A model generated the notes under the pieces. It was not told the origin of the DNA, did no database searches, and saw only the letters and a list, made by a program, of their open reading frames with translations. Positions 8,879-17,736 of a stretch of 64,000 nt of DNA are shown here, in pieces. The DNA comes from Bacillota bacterium (GTDB taxonomy: Bacteria > Bacillota > Clostridia > Christensenellales > Aristaeellaceae): positions 1 to 64,000 of the forward strand of contig JAEZHM010000120.1 of assembly GCA_023416585.1 (NCBI GenBank), given 5' to 3'. The first letter of the stretch is position 1, and each line of letters begins with the position of its first letter. A program made the position numbers and the translations under genes.

Positions 8879-10534
8879 TCAATCTTCATAAAATGCCACT
8901 TCTTGTTCCACGATGATACCTGATTTAAAGTGGATTTCTATTTTGGATTCACTAATTACCTTGATCCTAAGTATCAGACGCCTGATTAAATCCTCATCAA
9001 ACTCTCCGACCCTGCAGCTTACCCTACCAAGGCAGGAGTCCATTCCTTCCACCCTTTGCCCATATTCGCCAGCCAATTTCTGCTCTCTGGCCTGCTTTAG
9101 TTTTTTCATTTTAAGGGCTTGCATTTCTTCGGCAATTTTCCTATACTGCTCGTCAAAATCCTCATTGACGGCTCCCTGCTTGGCATTTTCTTCGATTAGG
9201 GTAAGGAGCTGTTTTTGAAGCTTGGCAATTTCCTCATCAAACTCTGTCTTTATGTTTTTAGTTGTGTAGCTGCCAATCACTCGGATCACATTTTCCCTGA
9301 AAGCTCCTACAACCTCTCTTTGGTTTTCTACCACGCTGTCCACAGCCGTCATAATCGCTTCTTGCAGGGGTTTTTCCTTTAAGGTAGCGGAATGCTTGCA
9401 GGTTTTTGTTCCGTTTAACAATCGGCTCTCACATCGCCACACGGGGGTAAGATTTCCGTTCCTTGACCATGTCTGCCTGCGGTAAGGATGGGTGCATTCT
9501 CCGCAGACAAGTATGTCCGAGAGTACATATTTCGAGCTGTACTTGCTTTTTTCTTTCTTTGCCCGTCTTGCAATGGATGGCTTATGGAGGCTTGCCCGTC
9601 TTGCCCTTTCTTCCTGTACTTGATAAAAAAGCTCTTTAGGGATGATTGCTTCATGGTTATCCTCGATGTAATATTGAGGTACGATACCGTCGTTCTTCAC
9701 TCGCTTTTTTGTAAGAAAATCCACTGTAAAGGTCTTTTGCTGCAAAACATCTCCCATGTATTTTTCATTCTGGAGTACCTTTGCGATGACCGTATCATGC
9801 CATTTATCTTTGCCGGTTACCGTCTTAATGCCCTCTGCCATGAAGGTATCCGCTATCTGCTGTGTGCTTAAGCCTTCCAGATAAAGGCGATAGATTCTTC
9901 GTACTAACTTCGCTTGCTCCGGTACGATAATCAACTCACCATCTTCATCTTTTGTGTATCCTAAAAACTTTTTATGGTTGACCAGTACCACACCATTTTC
10001 ATATCTTCTTGCGATTCCCCAGCGTGTGTTTTCACTTAAGTTGCGGCTTTCTTCCTGTGCTTGGCTACTTAAAATGGTAATTAAAAGCTCGCCTGTCGCC
10101 TCCAGTGTATTGACACCTTCTTTTTCAAAAATGATGCCAATGTTTTTCTCTTTGAGCTTTCGTATGGTTTGCAGGGAATCCACCGTATTTCTTGCGAAGC
10201 GGCTGACTGATTTAGTCAGTATCAGGTCGATTTTTCCGGCCAAGCAATCTTCAATCATGGCATTAAAGTCATCTCTTTTTTTGGTATTAGTTGCAGATTT
10301 TCCATCATCAGCATAAATGCCTGCCAGTTTCCAGTTTGGGTTCTGCTGAATTTTCTCTGTATAATAAGATATTTGCGCTTCATAACTGCTTTCTTGCTGT
10401 TCCAGCAGAGTGCTGACACGGCAGTATGCCGCTACCCGCAAGGCTTTTAACTGTACCTTGATGCTCCTGTCATACGCTGGCTGTGAGGGTATGACGGATA
10501 TGTTTTTCTTTCTGGCCGCCTGCATATTTTCCAT
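8879..10534 (-). CDS. Large serine recombinase 1
   Basis: 551 aa. N-terminal resolvase domain with the catalytic serine motif AAYCRVSTLLEQQESS (residues ~33-48), SRFARN and GELLITI; then recombinase domain (GYTKDEDGELIIVPEQAKLVRR..), zinc ribbon (CGECTHPY...CESR..C) and a coiled coil to the C-terminus: the full layout of a phage/ICE integrase. ATG 10534 overlaps the ribosome binding site, and the third-codon ATG (10525, MQAARKKN) with AAAGG upstream is a better start. It would catalyse integration or excision together with the neighbouring recombinases. Nearest to the presumed element end. Complete and probably active. Confidence 0.85.
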   Translation of the reverse strand: MENMQAARKKNISVIPSQPAYDRSIKVQLKALRVAAYCRVSTLLEQQESSYEAQISYYTEKIQQNPNWKLAGIYADDGKSATNTKKRDDFNAMIEDCLAGKIDLILTKSVSRFARNTVDSLQTIRKLKEKNIGIIFEKEGVNTLEATGELLITILSSQAQEESRNLSENTRWGIARRYENGVVLVNHKKFLGYTKDEDGELIIVPEQAKLVRRIYRLYLEGLSTQQIADTFMAEGIKTVTGKDKWHDTVIAKVLQNEKYMGDVLQQKTFTVDFLTKKRVKNDGIVPQYYIEDNHEAIIPKELFYQVQEERARRASLHKPSIARRAKKEKSKYSSKYVLSDILVCGECTHPYRRQTWSRNGNLTPVWRCESRLLNGTKTCKHSATLKEKPLQEAIMTAVDSVVENQREVVGAFRENVIRVIGSYTTKNIKTEFDEEIAKLQKQLLTLIEENAKQGAVNEDFDEQYRKIAEEMQALKMKKLKQAREQKLAGEYGQRVEGMDSCLGRVSCRVGEFDEDLIRRLILRIKVISESKIEIHFKSGIIVEQEVAFYED

Positions 10535-10563
10535 CCTTTCTTTATGTTTTATAGGCTTTCTGA

Positions 10564-10755
10564 TTAGTCCATGGATAACCTCTGAACGGTTTCGCTGGCC
10601 CCATCACTGCCATCTTGTAGCTGCTTCCGAGTACCGACCCTGCAGTACACTGCTACCCTTAACTTTTTAGGTTGCACCTTGCTATTTGAGTCATCTTCTG
10701 ACTGCGGCGGCATGATGGATATGTTCTTCTCTGTTTCCGTTTGTATATGTTTCAT
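10564..10755 (-). pseudogene. Decayed N-terminal fragment of a fourth serine recombinase
   Basis: An open frame with KNISIMPPQSEDDS then KLRVAVYCRVGTRKQLQDG, matching the start of serine recombinase 1 (ISVIPSQPAYD..LRVAAYCRVST) but with the nucleophile Ser replaced by Gly in CRVGT. It stops after ~63 codons, before the rest of the resolvase domain. The start is placed at ATG 10755 (MKHIQTE). Its 5' end overlaps the 3' end of recombinase 2. It appears to be a relic of a tandem duplication, and no function is expected. Confidence 0.65.
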
Positions 10756-11671
10756 TCTCGTTCCTCCCATTTTTATAAGTTTCATGGGCTGTCAGCCCAT
10801 TGATAAATTCCACATCGATGCGTCCGTCTGCATAAATGACCATCCGTTTGACTGTCTGTAAAAACAGTTCTTCATGAAATTCTGTTTGCAACTCCTTATC
10901 GGAAAGAACCTGCTTCATGTTTTCTGTATGGTGGTCATAATCATGAACCTGTGCGGTCTGGTAGAAGGATCTTGCCCTTTGAAAAATTAGTACCGCCAGC
11001 TCCTTGGAGGAGAACTGTTCGTCTGCTTCCATATCCTTTATCTTTTGATCCAGTTTCCGAAATTCCGGATTGTAACGCTTTGGAGCTTCCTTTGTTTTTT
11101 TCTCCAGTAGGGAAGGGGTTTTTATTACCTTGTTTACTGCAAGGATAAAAACTTCTTTTATTTGTTCCTCTGTGATTACCCCGCAGATGCAGTGGACTCG
11201 GTTCTTATAAATGTAATGCTTACATTTCCATTTTCTTTTTTCTGAAGGTTTCCCGCAGTTCTCTACATATGTCCGAAAGACCTCACCGCATTCTCCGCAC
11301 CAAAGTCTGCCGCTGAATGGGTTTTGGGTATTCATGCTATTGGGCTGTATGCCCCTCCCAAGCCTTTGGCGCAGTTCCTCTCTGTGGTTTTGTACCTGTT
11401 CAAAAACTTCCGTTTCTATCATCTGAGGGTACATCTCATCGCCCAAATATTTGGTATTTTCTAAAATCTTGCCGACGGAGCCGTGATTCCAGGATGGCTT
11501 ATTGTTTGCGTTCAGGATTCCATTCGCTGTGAGCTCCTTGGCTATGGCATAGGTAGAAATTCCCGAAAGGTAATCAGCAAAAACCTTTCTTACAACCTTT
11601 GCTTTTTCTTCTTCAAGAAATATTTTTCCGTTTCGCATCCGATATCCCATCGGCGTATGTCTTTGCATCAT
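10691..11671 (-). CDS. Serine recombinase-like protein without catalytic domain
   Basis: 326 aa. It begins directly in the recombinase domain (TPMGYRMRNGKIFLEEEKAK) and lacks the whole ~150-residue resolvase catalytic domain. Recombinase domain, zinc ribbon (CGECGEVF...WKC..) and a shorter helical tail remain. Middle genes of this truncated form are common in three-recombinase cassettes of clostridial ICEs, where they may act as DNA-binding accessory factors. This is inferred from context. It overlaps the end of recombinase 3 by 59 bases, so translation is probably coupled. The first codon may be ATG 11671 or the next one. Confidence 0.75.
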   Translation of the reverse strand: MMQRHTPMGYRMRNGKIFLEEEKAKVVRKVFADYLSGISTYAIAKELTANGILNANNKPSWNHGSVGKILENTKYLGDEMYPQMIETEVFEQVQNHREELRQRLGRGIQPNSMNTQNPFSGRLWCGECGEVFRTYVENCGKPSEKRKWKCKHYIYKNRVHCICGVITEEQIKEVFILAVNKVIKTPSLLEKKTKEAPKRYNPEFRKLDQKIKDMEADEQFSSKELAVLIFQRARSFYQTAQVHDYDHHTENMKQVLSDKELQTEFHEELFLQTVKRMVIYADGRIDVEFINGLTAHETYKNGRNENETYTNGNREEHIHHAAAVRR

Positions 11672-13280
11672 CGCAGTCCTCCTTTCCGCAGTGCTCTGAA
11701 AGCTCCAGCTTGTTCTTTAGGCGGAAGGTTACGGTCTTTCCTTCCTTGATGATAATCTGTTCCACACTTTGTAAAAACAAGTCCTCACGATAGGTATCCT
11801 GTATCCCCGGATGACTTTCAAGAAGTCCGATAAGCTGTTCCGTATAGAAAATCTCGCTCTCAAATCCGCTCTCATCCAGCAGGGCTTTCCTCTTTTTCCG
11901 CATGGCATCCAGCTCTATTTGCAGGGCAGTCTGTTTCTCTATAAAAATAGCAGAGTCAAGATATCCTTTTGCGACTACGCCGCTTAAGATATGACTCTGC
12001 TTTGACAGTTCCATTATTTTTTCATTACACTCCCTGATTTCCTTTTCCTGCTGTTCATCCGCACGCAGTCTTTTTAAGGATTCCAGCATAGGGGAGAGCA
12101 TTTCCGTATAGTTACTGGAGAGCTTATTCCACATCAAGGTAAATGCATCTTGTATAATATCCTCTCGGATTGCTGTCATGCTGCACTTCTCTTTATGCTC
12201 AATGTGCTGGATACAGCACCACTGCACTTTCTCATAAGGCTTTCCGATATAGATTTTCTGTCGTCTGAATACTCCGCCACATTCCCCGCATATGATCTTG
12301 CTGCTGTATGCGTACCGATTTTGTGACTTTGTGCCATCGAATTTCATCTGCTTGCGGCGGTATTCATAAATCTCTTTGACCGCTTCCGCTTCCTCCATAC
12401 TGATGATGGGCTCATGGTTTTCAGAAATAAAATACTGAGGCAGCTCCCCTTTGTTTTTTTTTCGTTTAAAGGGAACCACCTCAGCAGAATATGTTTTTTG
12501 CAATATTAAATTTCCGGTATAAACTGGGTTTTGAAGAATTTCCTTTACCACGCCATCGGACCATTTTTCAGCACCCCGTATGGTCTGGATTCCATTCTCG
12601 GTCAATTCCCTGGCAATGACATAGGAGCCTTTTCCATTTAAATATTCCTTGAAAATGTAGCGAACCGTTTTAGCCTCTTGCTCATCAATTGCTAGCTCAC
12701 CCTCTACATTCGTGTATCCGTGGGCTGGAGTTGATACGATAAATGTACCCTCCTGAAACCGTTTGACCGCCGCCCATTTATTATTGGTCGAGGTGCTTTC
12801 TGACTCCCCTTGGGCAAGAGAGCTTAAGATGGTCAACAACATTTCACTGCTCTCAGATAAGGTATTGATATTCTCTTTTTCAAAAAACACCGCAATGCCA
12901 AGCAGTTTCAATTTTCGGATTGCTTTAATGCTGTCAACGGTGTTTCTGGCAAACCGGGTAATTGATTTTGTAATGATCATATCAATTTTCCCGGCTTCGC
13001 AATCTCTCATCATCCGCAAGAATTCATCTCGCCTTTGCAGCTTCGTTCCGCTCCGTGCTTCATCTGCATAAATTCCGACGTACTGCCAATCGCTTCGACC
13101 GTTGATCATTTCTTCATAATAAGCTGTCTGTGCAGTAAATGAATTTTGCTGTTCCCTGGAATCTGTACTGACACGGCAGTAAGCGCAGACACGTTTTTTT
13201 GGCTGAAGCTGCATCATTACCTTGGGTTTTACAGGATTTATTTTAGTTATCTTTTTTACTTTTTCCTGCTTGCCTGCCAT
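11613..13280 (-). CDS. Large serine recombinase 3
   Basis: 555 aa from ATG 13280, which has AAAGGAGG 8 bases upstream (a longer frame reaches 13325). Resolvase domain with CAYCRVSTDSREQQNSF, SITRFARN and EMLLTILSSLAQGES; recombinase domain (HGYTNVEGELAIDEQEAKTV); zinc ribbon CGECGGVF..WCC..; long coiled coil. Complete large serine recombinase. First gene of the recombinase operon and probably part of the integration/excision machinery with recombinases 1 and 2. Confidence 0.85.
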   Translation of the reverse strand: MAGKQEKVKKITKINPVKPKVMMQLQPKKRVCAYCRVSTDSREQQNSFTAQTAYYEEMINGRSDWQYVGIYADEARSGTKLQRRDEFLRMMRDCEAGKIDMIITKSITRFARNTVDSIKAIRKLKLLGIAVFFEKENINTLSESSEMLLTILSSLAQGESESTSTNNKWAAVKRFQEGTFIVSTPAHGYTNVEGELAIDEQEAKTVRYIFKEYLNGKGSYVIARELTENGIQTIRGAEKWSDGVVKEILQNPVYTGNLILQKTYSAEVVPFKRKKNKGELPQYFISENHEPIISMEEAEAVKEIYEYRRKQMKFDGTKSQNRYAYSSKIICGECGGVFRRQKIYIGKPYEKVQWCCIQHIEHKEKCSMTAIREDIIQDAFTLMWNKLSSNYTEMLSPMLESLKRLRADEQQEKEIRECNEKIMELSKQSHILSGVVAKGYLDSAIFIEKQTALQIELDAMRKKRKALLDESGFESEIFYTEQLIGLLESHPGIQDTYREDLFLQSVEQIIIKEGKTVTFRLKNKLELSEHCGKEDCDDAKTYADGISDAKRKNIS

Positions 13281-13360
13281 AGCTTTTTCCTCCTTTCTAA
13301 CAGGATTTCCTCCTGTTAGCAACATACATTACCACACAAGTTTTACAATAGCTACTGTTA

Positions 13361-13522
13361 TTACACATATACTTTCGCAAGTTGAGGAAGAAAAGTCTGG
13401 CGGTTCAAATCATCAATTTTTTCATATTCTTCACTGGTAATCAGACCGTTACGAAGCAGGATTCCCAAGAACTTCAATGTGATTTTATATTTGACTTCAT
13501 TGGCTGCTTGTTCCTTTGACAT
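13361..13522 (-). CDS. Small SHOCT-like protein
   Basis: 53 aa, ATG 13522 with AAGGGGGATTATTT upstream. It has the pattern of a short C-terminal oligomerisation (SHOCT-type) motif: FLGILLRNGLITSEEYEKID. Such tiny genes sit directly upstream of serine recombinases in many clostridial ICEs. It lies 80 bases before recombinase 3 in the same direction. A helper for the recombinases or a regulator is possible, but no function is shown. Confidence 0.7.
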   Translation of the reverse strand: MSKEQAANEVKYKITLKFLGILLRNGLITSEEYEKIDDLNRQTFLPQLAKVYV

Positions 13523-13570
13523 AAATAATCCCCCTTATCTCTGATGGAATTTTCCTTTTTTATAACTGCA

Positions 13571-13948
13571 TCATTCCGACTGTATCATTTCAGCCATGGT
13601 CAGCCCAATACTGACCGCCAATGCCCTGTCCACCGAAAGCATCCGCAGCCTGCTTACATTACCTATGTATTCCAAAAGCCGAATGCAGTCAATGGTGCGT
13701 ATCTGCTCCAGCAGTACCACCGAGTTTTTCTGTAGGGACTCTATACACCCAATTTGAACATGAGTGGGAAGCCACTTTTTGGGCTGACTGGTTATGGCGG
13801 CGGCAATAATTGTAGGGCTGTAACGGTTTCCAATATCATTCTGTAAAATAAGAACGGGTCGGATGCCGCCCTGCTCACAGCCTACCACGGGACTTAAATC
13901 AGCATAGAAAATATCCCCGCGTCTTATGTTTCTTTTTTGTTCATGCAA
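13571..13948 (-). CDS. MazF/PemK-type endoribonuclease toxin
   Basis: About 125 aa. The family start RRGDIFYADLSPVVGCEQGG and RPVLILQNDIGNRYSPTIIAA is present, then the TSQPKK..LPTHV segment and LLEQIRTID. MazF toxins cut mRNA at short sequences. TTG 13948 is chosen as start because it is 7 bases after AAGGAGG; the GTG at 13957 overlaps the ribosome binding site. No antitoxin gene is adjacent: the next gene upstream is >600 bases away and the one downstream is the SHOCT-like gene. It could stabilise the element or, in ICEs, act as a regulator. The missing partner is the odd point. Confidence 0.8.
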   Translation of the reverse strand: MHEQKRNIRRGDIFYADLSPVVGCEQGGIRPVLILQNDIGNRYSPTIIAAAITSQPKKWLPTHVQIGCIESLQKNSVVLLEQIRTIDCIRLLEYIGNVSRLRMLSVDRALAVSIGLTMAEMIQSE

Positions 13949-13989
13949 AATACGCACCTCCTTTTTATGTTCTTAATGGCACAAATATA

Positions 13990-14038
13990 GGGACCACTCA
14001 TTTTGCTCCAATAAAAAGCAAAACTGTTGAGTGATCCC
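13990..14038. repeat. Inverted repeat upstream of mazF-like gene
   Basis: GGGACCACTCA...TTTTGCT pairs with AGCAAAA...TGAGTGATCCC around a short loop. It sits ~40 bases before the toxin gene. It could be an operator or a terminator for transcription coming from the right. Confidence 0.55.
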
Positions 14039-14535
14039 CATCGCTTCTGACATTAAGTCTTTATAATAAGACTTTTAAGATCTGTGCTTAATTAGACACT
14101 ACTCCCCAAGCACTGTGTGCAGAGCATATGATGCTTTACACAACAAAGGCGACGGCCTGAACTGCGGCTGGCTTCACCGCATCATGGGAATTTCACCCCC
14201 GGCAGGATCTCTGTCGGCTGCCCTCATTGCGTGGTCCCCTGTTCAAAGGGGGCTGTGACTGGACAGAAGTATCAATATAGGCTGACGGGGTCATTGCGAG
14301 ACAGGCTGCCATAGCCTGTTTTCTGGTCGGATGGGTACCGCTTTGCACCTTATTTGGCCGTCTTTTATAGGGACAGAAAGAAACACGCGAACAAAAATAA
14401 GTGATTTCGCTTTTCTTACTGCCTGCCTACAGGTGGTCTTGGCGCATCCCCCAGGGTCGCTTTTCCTTTTAAAGCCCGTCAGCTAACGTATTCAGGTCAT
14501 CGGATATGAAGTTGTCAAGGAACCAAGAGGGGAAT
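14039..14535. other. Long non-coding stretch between toxin and sigma factor
   Basis: About 500 bases, distinctly richer in G+C than the flanking AT-rich spacers. It has several short inverted repeats (such as GACAGGCTGCCATAGCCTGTTT) but no frame with a ribosome binding site that I can support. It is not part of the duplicated sigma module, which begins at ~14535. A structured RNA or a cis-acting element of the ICE is possible. Confidence 0.4.
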
Positions 14536-14577
14536 AGAAAAACCCCCTCACTACTAATCCGGTTTCGTGAGGGGGTT
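14536..14577 (-). terminator. Terminator of sigma factor gene, copy 1
   Basis: On the minus strand AACCCCCTCAC...GTGAGGGGGTT followed by TTTTCT, 16 bases after the sigma gene stop. The same hairpin follows copy 2 at 27720-27761. Confidence 0.85.
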
Positions 14578-14592
14578 GGACCAAATTATTTT

Positions 14593-15012
14593 TTATTTTT
14601 CCATAAGTTTTTTCAATCGAGACAGTATCCGGTTCTTCCTATTATGGATTGTCATGCGGGGAATACCTGTTTCCGCAGCCATCTGATGCTCGCTTTTATT
14701 CTGAAAAAACAGAGTAAAAATCAGCTCCTGTTCCTCTTTAGAAAGCTGGGCAAGACACTGATGGAGTTTTTCAGCAATCAGCTTGTCCATGACAACATCC
14801 TCCAGAGGAAGAGAAATGAAGTCTGGAATCGCATCTTCTCCATTGATTTCTTTGGTATCTAAAGCGCTGTAGTGAAATACGCCATGTGCTTTATCCTTTT
14901 CCTCCAGATGAAGCTCCCGGCGTTTCATACGGTAATAGATGTAATATACTTCCTCGCTAACCGGTACAAGCTGACCCTGTACCTTAATCTGATATTCTTT
15001 TTTTTCTGCCAT
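14593..15012 (-). CDS. Tn916 Orf7-like sigma-70 family protein, copy 1
   Basis: 139 aa. It begins EYQIKVQGQLVPVSEEVYY and YRMKRRELHLEEKDK, the form of Tn916 Orf7, and ends in a region 4 helix-turn-helix (LSKEEQELIFTLFF, then MAAETGIPRMTIHNRKNRIL). A GGAGG site precedes ATG 15012. These small sigma-like proteins are thought to help transcribe ICE genes or to time excision. The gene has a promoter-like TCGACA region after a terminator hairpin, so it is transcribed alone. It is near-identical to the copy at 27775-28194 except for many conservative changes in the C-terminal third. Confidence 0.85.
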   Translation of the reverse strand: MAEKKEYQIKVQGQLVPVSEEVYYIYYRMKRRELHLEEKDKAHGVFHYSALDTKEINGEDAIPDFISLPLEDVVMDKLIAEKLHQCLAQLSKEEQELIFTLFFQNKSEHQMAAETGIPRMTIHNRKNRILSRLKKLMEK

Positions 15013-15160
15013 ATGGCTTGTCCTCCGTTTCTGAATTTTGATAGTGAATCAAAATGTCAGAAGCGGAGGGGAACGGCAGCGTGGTTCGATAATCAGATGA
15101 CTGCCCAGCTCTATATTTGGGTTAAATTGGAAAATAAACAGTTTTTTTGTCGAAAAAAAT

Positions 15161-15196
15161 AAGCCAGCACTTCGCCCTTGGCAAAATACTGACTTT
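15161..15196. terminator. Bidirectional terminator hairpin, copy 1
   Basis: AAGCCAG...CTGACTT stem flanked by A-rich and T-rich tails. It separates the riboswitch region from the sigma gene promoter. The counterpart in copy 2 is at 28342-28379. Confidence 0.65.
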
Positions 15197-15426
15197 TTTA
15201 GAAAATCACTATGAAATTGTATAAATGGAGTGCCGTATGTACGTCTAGCTTCGTCTTTATTTCGACCTCCAAAAAGGATAGAAACAGGGTATACACATCA
15301 GAGAGCCTCTTTCGCCAGAGCACATAGCGAAAGCCGATACCTCGATATCCTGATTTATCAGTCAAAAGCCGTAAAGATAACAAGAACCTACCCTTTATGT
15401 AAAAGGGCAGGCTCCGCACGGTTTTT

Positions 15427-15504
15427 GGCAGCCAGACTATCATAGCGCGTAAGCGCCTTAGATCCTCAGCTTTGCGTCCCCAACTTTCGATGGGTTTGCC
15501 CTTG
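15427..15504 (-). ncRNA. Cyclic-di-GMP-I (GEMM) riboswitch, copy 1
   Basis: On the minus strand the core GGGCAAACC, GAAA tetraloop, GGGACGCAAAGC, GATCTAAGG and ATGATAGTCTGGCTGCC follow the c-di-GMP-I aptamer in order and spacing. A hairpin (CCTGCCCTTT...AAAGGGTAGG, ~15387-15412) follows and may be the expression platform. No open gene starts directly behind it: the next product is the sigma gene ~400 bases away beyond another terminator. It would sense the second messenger c-di-GMP. Confidence 0.9.
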
Positions 15505-15530
15505 AGTCTATTATTATGTTAAGGTTATTT

Positions 15531-15680
15531 TATTTTCCTAATAACGCTTTGATCCACCTCGTAACCGTCTACCTTAGTACTTCGGGCAAGGCACCGTCGG
15601 CGTTGAAGTAATACCACTTGCCGTCAATATCCAGCCACTTGCAGGATACCATCAGACCTCCTTAGGTGATATAATAGTTC
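15531..15680 (-). pseudogene. Cell wall-binding repeat gene remnant, copy 1
   Basis: Minus-strand translation gives KWLDIDGKWYYFNADGAL, a choline/cell wall-binding repeat. An in-frame stop precedes it and a one-base deletion after GALP breaks the frame. After the shift the ending RSTKVDGYEV...IRKIK can be read. This is the C-terminal tail of a lysin or surface protein of which nothing else remains. It lies directly upstream of the riboswitch. Confidence 0.75.
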
Positions 15681-15689
15681 TTTTTCTCA

Positions 15690-16754
15690 TCATCGCTGTC
15701 TATGTATTGCATTTCCATTTTCTTTATCAAATAAATGGATTTTATTGATTTCTATATAAACAGGCACTTGCCCAGATATGTTTTTAGCTCTTGAACTATC
15801 CATTCGGGCAAGCAGCATTTGTTGTCCGCAATTAAGAGTGACAAAAGAATCTGCGCCGTGCATTTCGACTGCTTCCACCGTTGCATAATTCCGGTTCATG
15901 TTATTTGTAATATGAACATCCTCACAACGCACGCCCAAAACAGCAACCCGTGCATTAACATTCAAAATAGGCGCAACAATCTCACAATCACCCCATTTTA
16001 GGGTGTTTCCTTGGATTTCAACATCAATAAAACTCATAGCTGGTGTACCGATAAACCCTGCAACAAACATATTGGCAGGGCTATTATACAAGTTCTCTGG
16101 AGTGTCCGCTTGCATTATAACGCCATCTTTCATAACGACAATTCTATCACCCAAGGTCATAGCTTCGGTTTGGTCATGCGTAACATATATAAATGTTGCT
16201 TGCAGACGCTTATGCAATTTTGCAATTTCAGCCCGCATTTGCACACGGAGTTTAGCATCCAAATTGGAAAGAGGTTCATCCATAAGAAAAACTTTGGGTT
16301 CGCGCACGATAGCTCGCCCCATTGCTACACGTTGTTTTTGCCCTCCCGAAAGTGCTTTGGGTTTTCGCTCTAATAGCTCTTCAAGCTCCAAAATTCTACT
16401 GACTTCAAAGACTTTTTTTCGTATTTCTGCTTTAGGCACTTTGCGCAAGTGTAATCCAAAAGCTATGTTGTCGTAAACCGTCATATGGGGATATAAGGCG
16501 TAACTTTGAAAAACCATTGCTATGTCGCGATCTGCAGATGGCACATCGTTCATCTTTTCATCACCGATATAAAGCTCTCCTGCACTTATGCTCTCCAACC
16601 CCGCTATCATGCGGAGTGTTGTGGATTTTCCACAACCAGATGGCCCAACAAAAATAACGAACTCTTTGTCTTGTATTGCTAAATTAAAATCACGAACGGC
16701 AACAAACCCGTTATCATACGTTTTGTTTATGCCTGAAAGCTCCAATGATGCCAA
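15690..16754 (-). CDS. Sugar-type ABC transporter ATPase (MalK/UgpC/MsmX family)
   Basis: 354 aa from TTG 16754, 8 bases after GGAGG (the open frame is longer). Walker A GPSGCGKST, Q-loop, signature LSGGQKQR, Walker B VFLMDEPLSNLDAKLR and switch His are present, followed by the C-terminal TOBE/MalK regulatory domain. It energises carbohydrate-type importers with two separate permeases, which are present in the same operon (18971-20664). Its start lies 41 bases inside the previous gene, which suggests coupled translation. Last gene of the operon. Confidence 0.85.
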   Translation of the reverse strand: MASLELSGINKTYDNGFVAVRDFNLAIQDKEFVIFVGPSGCGKSTTLRMIAGLESISAGELYIGDEKMNDVPSADRDIAMVFQSYALYPHMTVYDNIAFGLHLRKVPKAEIRKKVFEVSRILELEELLERKPKALSGGQKQRVAMGRAIVREPKVFLMDEPLSNLDAKLRVQMRAEIAKLHKRLQATFIYVTHDQTEAMTLGDRIVVMKDGVIMQADTPENLYNSPANMFVAGFIGTPAMSFIDVEIQGNTLKWGDCEIVAPILNVNARVAVLGVRCEDVHITNNMNRNYATVEAVEMHGADSFVTLNCGQQMLLARMDSSRAKNISGQVPVYIEINKIHLFDKENGNAIHRQR

Positions 16755-17736
16755 TACCAACACCTCCAATAAAAAATGCAAAAGCTGAATCTGAATATAG
16801 CGAAAGTTTCTGTAAAGCACTGATTTTTCCGCCAAATGCTAATGTCGATATGCCTTCTAGCGCATTGGCATATTTACTCCAACTTAGGAATATTTGCGCT
16901 GATTGTAGCATTGCATAAATTCCTATACCAATTCCCATTAAAGCACCAATCGCAAATAGCATGATTTTTCGCACTTCACACGATTTTATAACTTCGCCCA
17001 AATATTCTTCTTTGTATAGTCTTTTGACTTTATGCACTGATTCCCCGATAACTTTTACACCTTTTATCGATAGAAAACTTGAAACCACTAATGCTATAAG
17101 CCACCATGCAAGTGCGAATTTTGATTTAATAACTTTTGTAAATTCGCCTAAATTAGCTAAATAAAAACTATTCTGACTAACTCCTAAACTCTTCAAATTC
17201 GCAAGCGTTGCCTCCTCCGTTTCGATAACTTCTATAAAATTGGATATACTCGTATTGGTCAAAATCGCTGGAACATAAACTGCGGTTTCCTCTTTATTAT
17301 CCTTGATAACCCCTACAATGACATACATTTCATTGTTCAGGCTAATTTTGTTACCAGCGATGTCAAAACTTCCAAAACTTTCCATCGCTAATGTTTCATT
17401 TAACACAGCTACTTTGCGTTTTTCTTGCTGAGCATTCAGCGTAAAAAAGCTGCCACTCGTCATTGCGTAACCCATAATGTCATTATAAAAATGGTTCGTT
17501 CCGATTTGTCTAGCATCAATGTTGACGGCAGCCTTAACCCGAACTGTATCGACTATTTCGTATGTTAATTTAGCTTCTGTTTCATCAGCTTTTTCAATCG
17601 AAACAGCTTCATTCACCTGCGGGCAAGCGAAAAACAAATTCTCGTTCCCTTGCGCATCCATCCCTAAAACAAGCAGGGTTATCAATGCTACCCCACAAAT
17701 AGTTAAAGCAATTACAGTCAAATTAATCCTTTTCAA
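16714..17736 (-). CDS. FtsX/MacB-like membrane protein in importer operon
   Basis: About 340 aa. One N-terminal membrane helix (LTVIALTICGVALITLLVLG), an extracellular domain of ~170 residues with a MacB periplasmic-core feel (GYAMTSGSFFTLNAQQEKRKVAVLNE..., VIVGVIKDNKEETAVYVP), then three more helices (WWLIALVVSSFLSIKG, MLFAIGALMGIGIGIYA, AFFIGGVGIGIIGAF): the FtsX topology. TTG 17736 behind GGTGGTGATTTC is preferred; GTG 17748 is possible. It lies between an HlyD-like adaptor and the MalK-like ATPase, where a MacA-MacB exporter would have its permease. No ATPase of the MacB/LolD kind is nearby, so which ATPase it uses is open. Confidence 0.6.
   Translation of the reverse strand: MKRINLTVIALTICGVALITLLVLGMDAQGNENLFFACPQVNEAVSIEKADETEAKLTYEIVDTVRVKAAVNIDARQIGTNHFYNDIMGYAMTSGSFFTLNAQQEKRKVAVLNETLAMESFGSFDIAGNKISLNNEMYVIVGVIKDNKEETAVYVPAILTNTSISNFIEVIETEEATLANLKSLGVSQNSFYLANLGEFTKVIKSKFALAWWLIALVVSSFLSIKGVKVIGESVHKVKRLYKEEYLGEVIKSCEVRKIMLFAIGALMGIGIGIYAMLQSAQIFLSWSKYANALEGISTLAFGGKISALQKLSLYSDSAFAFFIGGVGIGIIGAFRHKQNV

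Noticed and set aside
15198..15443. 81-aa minus-strand frame behind riboswitch copy 1
   Set aside because: It begins inside the aptamer and is not kept as an open frame in copy 2, so the DNA, not the protein, is conserved.
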